A program made the translations under genes and the position numbers. A stretch of DNA of 64,000 nucleotides from Streptomyces sp. NBC_00457 (GTDB lineage Bacteria > Actinomycetota > Actinomycetes > Streptomycetales > Streptomycetaceae). The stretch is taken from contig NZ_CP107905.1 in the NCBI RefSeq assembly GCF_036014015.1, forward strand, positions 4,092,001-4,156,000. Direction: 5' to 3'. How positions within the stretch are numbered: position 1 is the first letter of the stretch; each line of letters begins with the position of its first letter. Shown in pieces: positions 15,791 to 23,267 of the stretch. The notes under the pieces were generated by a model. The model saw only the letters and a program-made list of their open reading frames with translations, had not been told where the DNA came from and made no database searches.

Positions 15791-16714
15791 ATGTTCCGAG
15801 CCGCACATGCCCACCCGCACCGTCCGTCCGAGCCCATCGACCATCCCATCGACCACCACGACCTGGTGCTACAACCCCGGGACGTCACCTTCGACTGGGG
15901 CGCCACCCCGCTGCACTGGCTGCCGGGTGAGCCCTTCGCGACCCACACCTTCGATGTGCTCCACCTCATGCTCCCCGAGCTAGAACGCTGGTTCGTCCGC
16001 ACCTTCGAGCAGGCACTGCCACTGATCACCGATGACCGGCTGCGCGAGGACGTACGCGGGTTCATCGGCCAGGAAGCGATGCACGCCGAGGCGCATCAGG
16101 AGGTCCTGGAGCACCTGCTCACCAAGGGTCTTGACCCGGCTCCGTACACCCTGCAGTCCGAATGGATCTTCCGCAGGGTGCTCGGAGACCGGCCGGAGCT
16201 GACGCCGGCCGCCCGTCACGCGCACCTCCTCCAACGGCTCGCCCTCATCGCGGCCTTCGAGCACTTCACCGCGTACATGGGTCACTGGATTCTCAGCAAC
16301 GGGCACCTTGACCGGGCTGGTGCGGACCCCGCGATGCTCGATCTGTTCCGCTGGCACGGCGCGGAGGAGGTCGAACACCGTTCGGTCGCGTTCGACCTGC
16401 TGGCGCACCTCGACCCCCGGTACCGGCGTCGAGTGGCCGGCATGCTCGTCACCGCTCCGGTGCTGACCCGGCTGTGGATCCGCGGAGTCCGCTTCCTGAT
16501 GAGCGCCGACCCCGAACTCGACGACCGGGTCAAGGTCCGCTTCCGCGACTACCTGGCCGCGACCCGCAAGGACCTGTTGCCACCACCGGTCTCGTTCGCC
16601 CGCTCGGTGCTGCGCTACTTCCGCCCCGGCTACCACCCGACCCAGGAGGGCTCGACCCAGCAGGCTGTCGCCTACCTGGCGGTGTCCCCCGCTGCCCGAG
16701 CGGCTGCCCGATGA
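15791..16714 (+). CDS. Metal-dependent hydrolase-type ferritin-like protein (PF10118)
   Basis: 307 residues; ATG 15791 with GGAGGACG upstream. Sequence matches the PF10118 group annotated as metal-dependent hydrolase: LQPRDVTFDWGATPLHWLPG, then FIGQEAMHAEAHQEVL and WHGAEEVEHRSVAFD. The spacing of Glu64, Glu95-x2-His98, Glu157 and Glu193-x2-His196 is the E...ExxH...E...ExxH pattern of di-iron ferritin-like oxygenases. I therefore favour a di-iron redox enzyme fed by the adjacent reductase over a hydrolase (inference). Overlap or near overlap with the reductase gene supports a complex. Confidence 0.85.
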   Translation: MFRAAHAHPHRPSEPIDHPIDHHDLVLQPRDVTFDWGATPLHWLPGEPFATHTFDVLHLMLPELERWFVRTFEQALPLITDDRLREDVRGFIGQEAMHAEAHQEVLEHLLTKGLDPAPYTLQSEWIFRRVLGDRPELTPAARHAHLLQRLALIAAFEHFTAYMGHWILSNGHLDRAGADPAMLDLFRWHGAEEVEHRSVAFDLLAHLDPRYRRRVAGMLVTAPVLTRLWIRGVRFLMSADPELDDRVKVRFRDYLAATRKDLLPPPVSFARSVLRYFRPGYHPTQEGSTQQAVAYLAVSPAARAAAR

Positions 16715-16746
16715 CCCGGCAACCAGCGAGGCATGTGAGGCATCCC

Positions 16747-17862
16747 ATGGACATCAGCGCACCCGTCACCCGGCCGCCGGACCTGTACGGCAGGCCGCGC
16801 GGCGACTCTTTCATGCAGGACCTGGCGGCTTTCGGCGACCACGCGGTCACGCGCCTCGCGCGGCGCAGCACTCCTCCCCGGCGCCCGCCGGCCACCGAGA
16901 CGCCCGCGATCCGGGAACTGGTGGTCGCCGCCAAGCACCAGGAGGCCGAGGATGTCGTCTCCCTGCGGCTGGCAGCACCCGAGGGGGCATCCGACGGAGG
17001 AATACTCCCGCCCTGGCAGCCCGGCGCCCACATCGAACTGCGCCTGCCCTCCGGCCGTAAGCGGCAGTACTCTCTGTGCGGCGACCCTGCCGACCGGTAC
17101 CGGTACCGCATCGCGGTGCGCCGCATCGCCGACGGCGGAGGCGGTTCGGCCGAGGTGCACGACACCCTCGGAGAGGGTATGCGGGTCGCCATCACCGGGC
17201 GGCCCCGGAACGCCTTCCCCTTCGCCGCCGAAGCATCCATCCTGCTCATCGCGGGCGGCATCGGCATCACCCCGATCCTGCCGATGGCTCGGGAAGCCGC
17301 CCGACGCGGGCTGGACTGGAGGCTCGTGCACACCGGCCGCAGCCGCGGCTCGATGCCCTTCGCGGCAGAGCTGGCCGAACTCGCGGCCGCAGCCCCTGAC
17401 CGGGTCTCCATCCGTCCTGACGACGAGTCCGGCGTGCCCGAAGCAGCCGATCTCTTGAGCTCGATCCCGGCGGCGGGTGCGGTGTACTGCTGCGGGCCCG
17501 CGCCCATGATCGACGGCGTGCGGCGCGCGTTCGGTGGCAGCCGCGCGTCAGCCCTGCATTTCGAGCGGTTCGCCCCGGCCCCGATCACGGACGGCCGTCC
17601 CTTCGAACTTCAGCTGGGCGACACCGGGCGGGTTCTGCCGGTGCCGTACGACCGCTCCGCCCTGGATGTTCTCCACGAGGCCCTGCCGGACCTGCCGTTC
17701 TCCTGCCGCCAGGGGTTTTGCGGCACCTGCCGGGTACGGGTGGCCCAGGGCCAGGTCGATCACCGTGACCGCCGACTCACCGCCACCGAACGCGCGGCCG
17801 GCGCCATGCTGCCCTGCGTCTCGCGTGCACCGGAAGGAGAGCGGTTGGTGCTGGATGTGTGA
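16747..17862 (+). CDS. PDR/VanB-type oxidoreductase (FNR with C-terminal 2Fe-2S ferredoxin)
   Basis: 371 residues from ATG 16747 (GAGG 6 bases upstream); an alternative ATG at 16711 overlaps the previous stop as ATGA but has no site. Order: flavin domain with RQYSL at 106-110, NAD domain with LLIAGGIGITPIL at about 165-177 and the CCGP motif, then a plant-type ferredoxin with Cys320, Cys325, Cys328 and Cys357 (SCRQGFCGTC ... LPC). It passes electrons from NAD(P)H through flavin and 2Fe-2S to a partner oxygenase, plausibly the di-iron-like PF10118 protein encoded just upstream. Last gene of the operon. Confidence 0.92.
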   Translation: MDISAPVTRPPDLYGRPRGDSFMQDLAAFGDHAVTRLARRSTPPRRPPATETPAIRELVVAAKHQEAEDVVSLRLAAPEGASDGGILPPWQPGAHIELRLPSGRKRQYSLCGDPADRYRYRIAVRRIADGGGGSAEVHDTLGEGMRVAITGRPRNAFPFAAEASILLIAGGIGITPILPMAREAARRGLDWRLVHTGRSRGSMPFAAELAELAAAAPDRVSIRPDDESGVPEAADLLSSIPAAGAVYCCGPAPMIDGVRRAFGGSRASALHFERFAPAPITDGRPFELQLGDTGRVLPVPYDRSALDVLHEALPDLPFSCRQGFCGTCRVRVAQGQVDHRDRRLTATERAAGAMLPCVSRAPEGERLVLDV

Positions 17863-18011
17863 GCGATGGCCGGGCGCCCGTCGAGGAAGTCTTGTGTGAC
17901 GCCCTCGCATGCGTAACCGAGGTGTTCCGACAATGGACCGAGCGCACTGGCGCCGACGCCATCAAGCCGCCCGCCACTGCCACTCCGCGTTTGCCGGAGG
18001 CGTCCGTCGCT

Positions 18012-18383
18012 TTAAGGCTTGAGCACCGCCAGTACATCGTCGAGCGAAACGTCGGCGGGGTCACTCATATCGAGACCATCGAACGTCTGCCAGGTATAGG
18101 ACGCCGTCCCGTCCTCCCGCAGCGGATGCAAGTCGGCCAAGTCCGGATCGTCCCGGAAGCTGTTGAAAGCCTCTTCGGACTCCCATTCAACGACAAACAG
18201 AACCTGCCGTGGCGCGAGGTCACCGGCTACGTTGTCCCGGAAACGACCAAACGCCACCATTCGACCACCATATTGCGGAGCCACTTCGGGCAGACGGCTG
18301 AAATACGCGAGGTACTTCTCCACGTCGACCACGTCAAACATATTCAGGGCGTAAAACTTCTTCTTCTGTGAATTCGCACTCAT
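18012..18383 (-). CDS. DUF1330-family small protein
   Basis: 123 residues from ATG 18383, with GGAGAGGG about 9 bases upstream; an earlier ATG at 18422 has no site. A ferredoxin-like alpha/beta barrel of the dimeric DUF1330 kind: YALNMFDVVDVEKYLAYFSR, VAPQYGGRMVAFG, QVLFVVEWESEEAFNSFRDD. No catalytic residues are known. The base composition is visibly lower in GC than its neighbours near the start (NSQKKKFYALN), hinting at acquisition. Convergent with the five-gene operon. Confidence 0.75.
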   Translation of the reverse strand: MSANSQKKKFYALNMFDVVDVEKYLAYFSRLPEVAPQYGGRMVAFGRFRDNVAGDLAPRQVLFVVEWESEEAFNSFRDDPDLADLHPLREDGTASYTWQTFDGLDMSDPADVSLDDVLAVLKP

Positions 18384-18418
18384 TGCCAATACCCTCTCCA
18401 GCATCAGGAAACTGGTGT

Positions 18419-18487
18419 TCACTGCTCTAGGCGGGCGCGATTTGCGCCATCTCGGAGACTGGCCGCGAAGAAGGTACGCCGCGCCAT
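18419..18487 (-). pseudogene. Tat-signal stub (MARRTFFAAS) downstream of two operators
   Basis: A 22-codon frame from ATG 18487 begins MARRTFFAASLRDGANRARL, a twin-arginine signal start interrupted after ten residues, then a stop. It lies directly downstream of two perfect AAACCGATCGGTTT operators. It looks like the 5' tip of an exported protein gene lost by deletion; the DUF1330 gene now follows. Confidence 0.5.
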
Positions 18488-18512
18488 GGACTCACCCCAC
18501 TTCCGCGACGAG

Positions 18513-18526
18513 AAACCGATCGGTTT
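18513..18526. promoter_or_regulatory. Operator A3, perfect palindrome AAACCGATCGGTTT
   Basis: 14-bp perfect palindrome, extended to 16 by flanking G and C. It is the same element as operators A1/A2 at 11238-11286, 7 kb away. Confidence 0.75.
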
Positions 18527-18535
18527 CCTCATCGT

Positions 18536-18549
18536 AAACCGATCGGTTT
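18536..18549. promoter_or_regulatory. Operator A4, perfect palindrome AAACCGATCGGTTT
   Basis: Second perfect copy, 23 bases from A3 start to start (about two helical turns), so a regulator could bind both on one face. Confidence 0.75.
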
Positions 18550-18836
18550 TCACGCGCAAGTCCGAGCGGAGGGGCGCCGTTCGGCGTGTCCCGATGTCCG
18601 CGCGACACTTCCTCCCCGGCCGTCTACAACCTGGCGCATACCGCCGCCCACGAGTTGGAGACCCTGCACGCGCTGCACCTCATCGAAGCCATCGGCGACG
18701 AACGGCGCGAGAGTCATCAAGGCTCGGGACAACTTCAAACCCGACGCCCCTCCTCTGCCAGGAGATTGAAGACGTCGGACGGATACAGATCCGCTTCGGC
18801 CTCGGAGTCTCGAATAAGGCGTGGGTAGGGCGGGCA
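18550..18836. other. Region without a recognisable gene left of the island repeat
   Basis: Only short frames occur (for example one encoding AHTAAHELETLHALHLIEAI at about 18640-18700) and none is identifiable. It fills the gap between the operator pair and the ychF-like repeat. Confidence 0.4.
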
Positions 18837-19040
18837 CTCTCATTCCTCCCAGCACGAATCCAGCACGGTAGGGATGAGCAGGGGTGATGACAGGTGACGA
18901 CAGGTCAGGTATCCCAGCACCACCCCAGCACGGGAAAAACCAAGGGCCCGACCCCGAAGAGCCGGACCCATTCTGACCCGCACGTTTACCAGATCAGCGA
19001 CGTGGTGATACGTCACCCGCTACACGTTGAAGCGGAACTC
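18837..19040. repeat. Left copy of the ychF 3'-end repeat (putative att-derived, 204 bp)
   Basis: Aligns with 33592-33794. The stretch 18848-18900 (53 bases) is identical, and the rest is close. At its right end 19020-19040 encodes, on the minus strand, the same last residues as ychF (EFRFNV-stop) with synonymous differences. It includes several CCAGCAC motifs. Read as a duplicated or imported integration target. Confidence 0.75.
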
Positions 19041-19152
19041 TCAACGCAGCGCTCCCACCTGCAGAGACCTCCCTTCGAGTGATCGTATCCAGCACCCATC
19101 CAGCACCGTCTGGGCCGATCCAGCACATCCAGCACGTCAAGCCGCAGAGACA
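19031..19152. repeat. Direct repeat B, left copy (122 bp) flanking the SNF2/TA module
   Basis: Aligns with 22382-22502. It covers the end of the integrase frame and the ATCCAGCAC array. Both copies run from AGCGGAAC to GCCGCAGAGACA. Confidence 0.75.
19087..19135. repeat. Four ATCCAGCAC iterons
   Basis: ATCCAGCAC at 19087, 19098, 19118 and 19127. Further copies lie at 18858, 33613, 33667 and 33678, and in repeat B right copy at 22448, 22468 and 22477. Such short direct repeats beside an integrase resemble arm-type recombinase binding sites. Confidence 0.65.
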
Positions 19153-19379
19153 GACTCCTCCGACCCTCGACCGCAGGGCGCATGGCGTTCTGCATGACGT
19201 CCCGACAACGGTCCCACGCCTCCGGGACAAGGTGACCGTAGATGTCCACGGTGGTCTTGATCGACTTGTGGCCGAGCCAGCGAGAGACCTTGCAGATCGG
19301 TATGCCGTTGGCCAACGCGGTCGAGGCGAAGAAGTGCCACAGGCTGACGGGCGCGTACTTGGCCTTGCCCCAACCCGAT

Positions 19380-21605
19380 TCACTCGGCTGCCGTGAGCCT
19401 CTCGTCCGCCATGCCCAGACGCGCCTGTTCCTCCTCGACGATCCGGCGTGCCAGCTCGGTGTCCGACACGTCGACCGCGTCCGGGGTGGCTTCGGCAACG
19501 GCGCTGCGACGGGCGTATGCATCGAACAGGCGTGTCTTGGCCTCCAGCATCTTCACCATGCGTTCGTCCACGCCCCCGGTGGCGAGGAGACGGTACACGC
19601 GAACCGGCCTGACCTGCCCCATACGGTGGGCCCGGGCCACCGCCTGATGTTCGATGGTCGGCTTGATCTGGGGTTCACAGATGACGACGACGGAGGCAGC
19701 CTGCATGTTGAGGCCGACGCCCGCTGCCTGGATCTGCGCCAAGAGCACCGCGGGGCCCGAGACGCCAGCGAAGTCGTCGACGATCTGCTGCCGCCGCCCG
19801 GCCGGGACGCTTCCTGTGAGCGAACCGAACACTGGAGTGCCGTCGGTGGTTCCGGCCACGAGTGCTTCCTTCACCACGCCCAGTACGTCCTTGAAATGGG
19901 AGAAGACCACCGTCTTCTGCCCGTTCTCGCCGGCCTCCTGAACGATCTCCAGGAGCCGGTCCAGCTTCGTCGACTCCTCGGGGCGCATGTACGCGGCCCT
20001 GCGCATCGCCATGAAGTTGCCGGCGCGCACGGCTTCGCGGTACACCTCCTCGTCCGATGCGCTCAGCTCCTCCCACTCGTCGGTCTGCTGCAGACTCGGG
20101 AGTTCTGTCAGTACATCCTCTTGGTTGCGCCGCAGGTAGACCGGGGCCACGGCCTTGCGGAAGGCGACCGATCCGGCCAACGCGTCCCGTTCGCTCAGGG
20201 AATCCGCGACGTCGCCGTCGAGCATCCGGACCAAGTCGCGGAACTCCACAACCCTGTTCTCCATCGGGGTTCCGGTCATGAACAGGGCGTGCCCGCAACG
20301 CTCCGCCCACAGGGCGACCGCCTGGGACCGCTTGGCCTTCGGGTTCTTCACGAAGTGCGCTTCGTCGACCACGAGCAGTCCAACCTCCCCGCCGCCCGGT
20401 ACGGGAAACCCGCGCAGTGCGTCGAACGTGGTCACCGCGACTCCACCACGCCCCTTCCAGTCGGCGAACGCGTAGTGCCGATCGGGGCCGTGGAGCACCA
20501 TGACACGCATGGCACTGCGGGCCTCGACCTCTCGTGTCCAGTTCACCAGGACACTCGCCGGGCAAACGACCATGAAGTGGCTCTGTCCCTCGGCGACCAG
20601 GTGTGCCAGCACAGCGATCGCCTGGATGGTCTTCCCGAGGCCCATCTCGTCTCCGAGTATCACCTTGCGTTGCGCAAGCGCGAACCGCGCGCCGAACGCC
20701 TGGTAACCGCGCAGGGAGACCCGCCGGTGCGCGTCGTCGAGGTGTTGGGTCCGTACCCGCTCGGCAATCTCGTCCGGCAGGAACCCCTCGGCGGCGGCCG
20801 CGTCCGGCAGCCGGCCGGAGATCTCGGCGAGCACGCTGTAGTACTCGGCAGAGCGGAGTTCGAAGTCCATCCAGGCCGCGATGTCGGACGAAGGCCCCCG
20901 GAGCAGGTCTACCGATGCCTGGGCCAGCAGCCCAGGCAGGCCCGCCCGCTCCGCCTCGTCCACCAGCGACCGGATCTCGGTGACCGCCGCCAACGCGCGA
21001 GCCTTCTTCTCCTGGCCCGCCAGGAACATCCGGATGCGTCCGGCGGCGGGCCTGGCGTCGGCGAGCAACGGAACGAGCCGTTCCGACAGGACGGCGGCCT
21101 TGTCGACCGCACGCCGAGCGTCCGGACCGGCCTCCACCAGTACGTGCAACGCCATGACGAGCGCGGTGGTGCTCGGTTCCGGCCGGTCCACGTCGATGTG
21201 GACGGCAACGGTCTGGTGCACAGCCTCGGAGAGTCGGCGGGCGGCGGCGAGCATATGGTCAACGGTGCGCTGCCCGACACCGGGAATCTGCCGCAACCTG
21301 TACGAGCCCGCTTCGAGGACACTGCCCAATGTGCGCAGTCCGCTCTTCTCAACGATCCCCAGCCTCAGCCGTCCTTCAGTGACGTCCTGCAGCCGAACGA
21401 CAGGGATGGCGTCGAGCTCCCGCTTCACCGCTGCGTCGTGAATCGGCTTCAGTGCCGCCCGCGCCGCGTCCACGGCCCTCCCGTGGTCACCGACCACTGC
21501 CTGCGCCGCCTCGCACAGTCGCGCTCCCCTCGCGACCGTGTCCCGCTCACCCCGCCCCACGCTTCCCGCCCCTCCGTCGCCCTCGCCGGATCCTCCCACC
21601 GCCAC
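19380..21605 (-). CDS. SNF2-family DEAH helicase/ATPase
   Basis: 741 residues from GTG 21605 (CGGGAG 5 bases upstream); the frame is open further but would overlap the divergent antitoxin gene. N-terminal third is helical with a helix-hairpin-helix-like QIPGVGQRTVDHML at about 105-118. The two RecA lobes follow: motif I DEMGLGKT at 319-326, DEAH at 414-417, MTGTPMENR (III), and the C-terminal lobe with FSHFKDV, QIQAAGVGLNMQAA and the AVARAHRMGQ motif VI. SNF2 proteins translocate on duplex DNA; stand-alone bacterial forms on mobile elements are often in defence or element maintenance. Divergent from an RHH/PIN pair and bracketed by direct repeats B. Confidence 0.92.
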   Translation of the reverse strand: MAVGGSGEGDGGAGSVGRGERDTVARGARLCEAAQAVVGDHGRAVDAARAALKPIHDAAVKRELDAIPVVRLQDVTEGRLRLGIVEKSGLRTLGSVLEAGSYRLRQIPGVGQRTVDHMLAAARRLSEAVHQTVAVHIDVDRPEPSTTALVMALHVLVEAGPDARRAVDKAAVLSERLVPLLADARPAAGRIRMFLAGQEKKARALAAVTEIRSLVDEAERAGLPGLLAQASVDLLRGPSSDIAAWMDFELRSAEYYSVLAEISGRLPDAAAAEGFLPDEIAERVRTQHLDDAHRRVSLRGYQAFGARFALAQRKVILGDEMGLGKTIQAIAVLAHLVAEGQSHFMVVCPASVLVNWTREVEARSAMRVMVLHGPDRHYAFADWKGRGGVAVTTFDALRGFPVPGGGEVGLLVVDEAHFVKNPKAKRSQAVALWAERCGHALFMTGTPMENRVVEFRDLVRMLDGDVADSLSERDALAGSVAFRKAVAPVYLRRNQEDVLTELPSLQQTDEWEELSASDEEVYREAVRAGNFMAMRRAAYMRPEESTKLDRLLEIVQEAGENGQKTVVFSHFKDVLGVVKEALVAGTTDGTPVFGSLTGSVPAGRRQQIVDDFAGVSGPAVLLAQIQAAGVGLNMQAASVVVICEPQIKPTIEHQAVARAHRMGQVRPVRVYRLLATGGVDERMVKMLEAKTRLFDAYARRSAVAEATPDAVDVSDTELARRIVEEEQARLGMADERLTAAE

Positions 21606-21707
21606 ACCGGCTCCCGACAGGCGTTCACGCAGCCCGGCGGATCGATCGGACCCCGCGAGGAGCTGTTCACACCCCAAAGACTTACGACCGCCGGTAGGAT
21701 TGGCACC

Positions 21708-21959
21708 ATGAGTAGTAGCAGGAAATACTCGATCAGTCTGCCTGAAGATCTCGCCGAGGCCGTGCGCGCCCACGTCGGGCCCGGCGGTTTCTCCGCCTAC
21801 GTTGCCGAGGCTCTCGAACAGCGGGTTGCGATGGACAAGTTGCGGGAGATCGTCGCCGACTTCGAGACCGACAACGAGGAACTCACCCGCGAAGAGATCG
21901 AGGCCGCACGCGCGGTGCTGCGCCACGACCACCGACAGGCCGGCGGGGCCGCCGCCTGA
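21708..21959 (+). CDS. Ribbon-helix-helix antitoxin
   Basis: 83 residues; ATG 21708 with TAGGATT upstream. The N-terminal KYSISLPEDLAEAVRAHVGPGGFSAYVAEALEQR is a CopG/VapB-like RHH DNA-binding domain, and the acidic C-terminal helix (EIVADFETDNEELTREEIEA) is the usual toxin-binding tail. The stop overlaps the PIN gene start (TGATG), the standard antitoxin-toxin order. Expected to neutralise the PIN protein and autorepress. Confidence 0.88.
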   Translation: MSSSRKYSISLPEDLAEAVRAHVGPGGFSAYVAEALEQRVAMDKLREIVADFETDNEELTREEIEAARAVLRHDHRQAGGAAA

Positions 21960-22351
21960 TGCCCGGCACCGTGCTGCTCGACAGCGAAGGGCTCTCGAAG
22001 CTCTACCGCAAGGACCGCACCGTCGTGGCTCTGGTCCAGGCGGCGTCGGAAGAGGGCATCCGTGTGGCCACCAGTGCCATGACCACCCTTGAGGCCGACT
22101 ACGACCGCATCCACCAGGCCCGTATCAAGTGGGTCCTCTCCCGCGTGGACGTTCACGACGTCACCAAGGAGATCGCCGACCGGGCCGCCGTCCTTCTTCG
22201 CACCCATCACCTCCACGGCCACAAGTACGCCATCGATGCCGCTCTCGCCGCCATCGCCCACAGCGTGCCCCAGCCGGTCACGGTCCTCACTTCTGACCCC
22301 GAGGACCTGACACTCCTGTGCGGCCCTACCGTGGAAGTCGTCAAAGTCTGA
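21959..22351 (+). CDS. PIN-domain ribonuclease toxin (VapC-like)
   Basis: 130 residues. The four acidic metal ligands of a PIN domain are visible: Asp8 (LLDSEGLSKL), Glu45 (TSAMTTLEADY), Asp93 (HKYAIDAALAA) and Asp113 (VLTSDPEDL). VapC toxins cleave tRNA or rRNA. Translationally coupled to the RHH antitoxin upstream. The pair probably stabilises the repeat-bounded module that also carries the SNF2 gene. Confidence 0.9.
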   Translation: MPGTVLLDSEGLSKLYRKDRTVVALVQAASEEGIRVATSAMTTLEADYDRIHQARIKWVLSRVDVHDVTKEIADRAAVLLRTHHLHGHKYAIDAALAAIAHSVPQPVTVLTSDPEDLTLLCGPTVEVVKV

Positions 22352-22381
22352 GAAGTTTCACTGCCCCGCTGACCAGGCCTG

Positions 22382-22502
22382 AGCGGAACACTCAATACGG
22401 CGCTCCCACCTGCGGAAACGCCCTTCGGATGATCGTATCCAGCGCCCATCCAGCACCGTCTGAGCCGATCCAGCACATCCAGCACGTCAAGCCGCAGAGA
22501 CA
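22382..22502. repeat. Direct repeat B, right copy, with three ATCCAGCAC iterons
   Basis: 121 bases aligned with 19031-19152 at roughly 85-90 percent by eye. ATCCAGCAC at 22448, 22468 and 22477; a fourth site is mutated to ATCCAGCGC. With the left copy it brackets 3.3 kb carrying the integrase remnant, SNF2 and RHH/PIN genes. Confidence 0.75.
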
Positions 22503-22944
22503 CCCGGCCGCGAGGAAGACGCTGGACGCCTTTGTCCGTTCGGTCAAGGTACGCGCGCCCGAATCGGGCGTCCGCGGCGAACCCGACCACCGACGTATTC
22601 TCCTTCGCCAGCGACTCCGCCTTCGTGGAGTTCCTGTTGTCGGCCGTGCAGATGCCGGCCAACGGTTCGACGAACTCCAGCGCGCCGGCCACATGGCCGG
22701 CTGCCGCGTGGAAGCGGAAGCGGCGGGCCGGGCGTCCCATCGCCCCGTCGTCGGGAAAGAGTTCCTCCGCCCAGCCGCGGCCGGTCAGGTCGGACTCGAC
22801 CGTGGGGCGCGAGAGTCCGGCGGTCTTGGCCAGCTGACTGAGCGTGGTGGGGGCACCGGCATGGCGCAGGGCGCGCAGGGCCGCCTTGGCGTTCTGCGCG
22901 CGGATGAACGCCTGGTCGGCGCCGCTGTTCTGAGGAGTCCGCAT
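22503..22944 (-). pseudogene. ROK-type regulator N-terminus fused to other fragments
   Basis: From ATG 22944 the first 90 codons resemble the winged HTH of ROK-family repressors (AQNAKAALRALRHAGAPTTL, SQLAKTAGLSRPTVESDLTG, and MGRPARRFRF). After GHVAGALEF the frame continues into unrelated residues and then reads through repeat B into the integrase tail (SLRLDVLDVLDRLRRCWMGA). The ROK sugar-kinase-like domain is missing. A mosaic scar rather than a functional protein. Confidence 0.65.
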
Positions 22945-23144
22945 GCCGTCCCCAGGTCATTGCGCGCACGAGCGCCGCTACCGGTACGCCCAAGCGGTGG
23001 GTCGGCACCGGCAGCTTCCACGTGACCGGCCTCTCCGACCGCGACCCGCTGCACAAACTGCCGGTCGTCGAGCAGCTGGAGGCCGCGCTCTACACCGACG
23101 CCCTGGTCACCCTCGCCCCCACGCGCACCCTCCCGCCGAAGTAG
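22945..23144 (+). pseudogene. Gene fragment of unknown family
   Basis: A codon-biased frame ending at TAG 23142-23144 encodes GTGSFHVTGLSDRDPLHKLP followed by VVEQLEAALYTDALVTLAPT. It has no start or ribosome site and is cut at the left by the ROK remnant. It looks like the C-terminus of a lost enzyme gene; I do not recognise the family. Confidence 0.35.
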
Positions 23145-23267
23145 CCGCCCTCCGGGACGCTGATGAGCGCCATGCATCACGGCGTCCCCAACCGGCATTG
23201 GACCGCCCGGGAGCCGGTCACCAATAGTGCTGGGCATGGGCGCAGACGCCGTGACGGAGGTTCACCG

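Larger units (their letters stand above)
19013..19379 (-). pseudogene. Tyrosine recombinase (integrase) C-terminal remnant
   Basis: The frame starts directly after the SNF2 stop and encodes GKAKYAPVSLWHFFASTALA, then NGIPICKVSRWLGHKSIKTT and VDIYGHLVPEAWDRC. This is the C-terminal catalytic part of an actinobacterial phage-type integrase: the G-H of box II and the presumed nucleophile Tyr (DIYGHL) are present. The family HxLRH is here V-S-L-W-H, so the second catalytic Arg is Trp (one C-to-T change from CGG) and its preceding His is lost. N-terminal domains are absent. It is inactive and sits beside the left repeat, where an integrase is expected. Confidence 0.82.
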
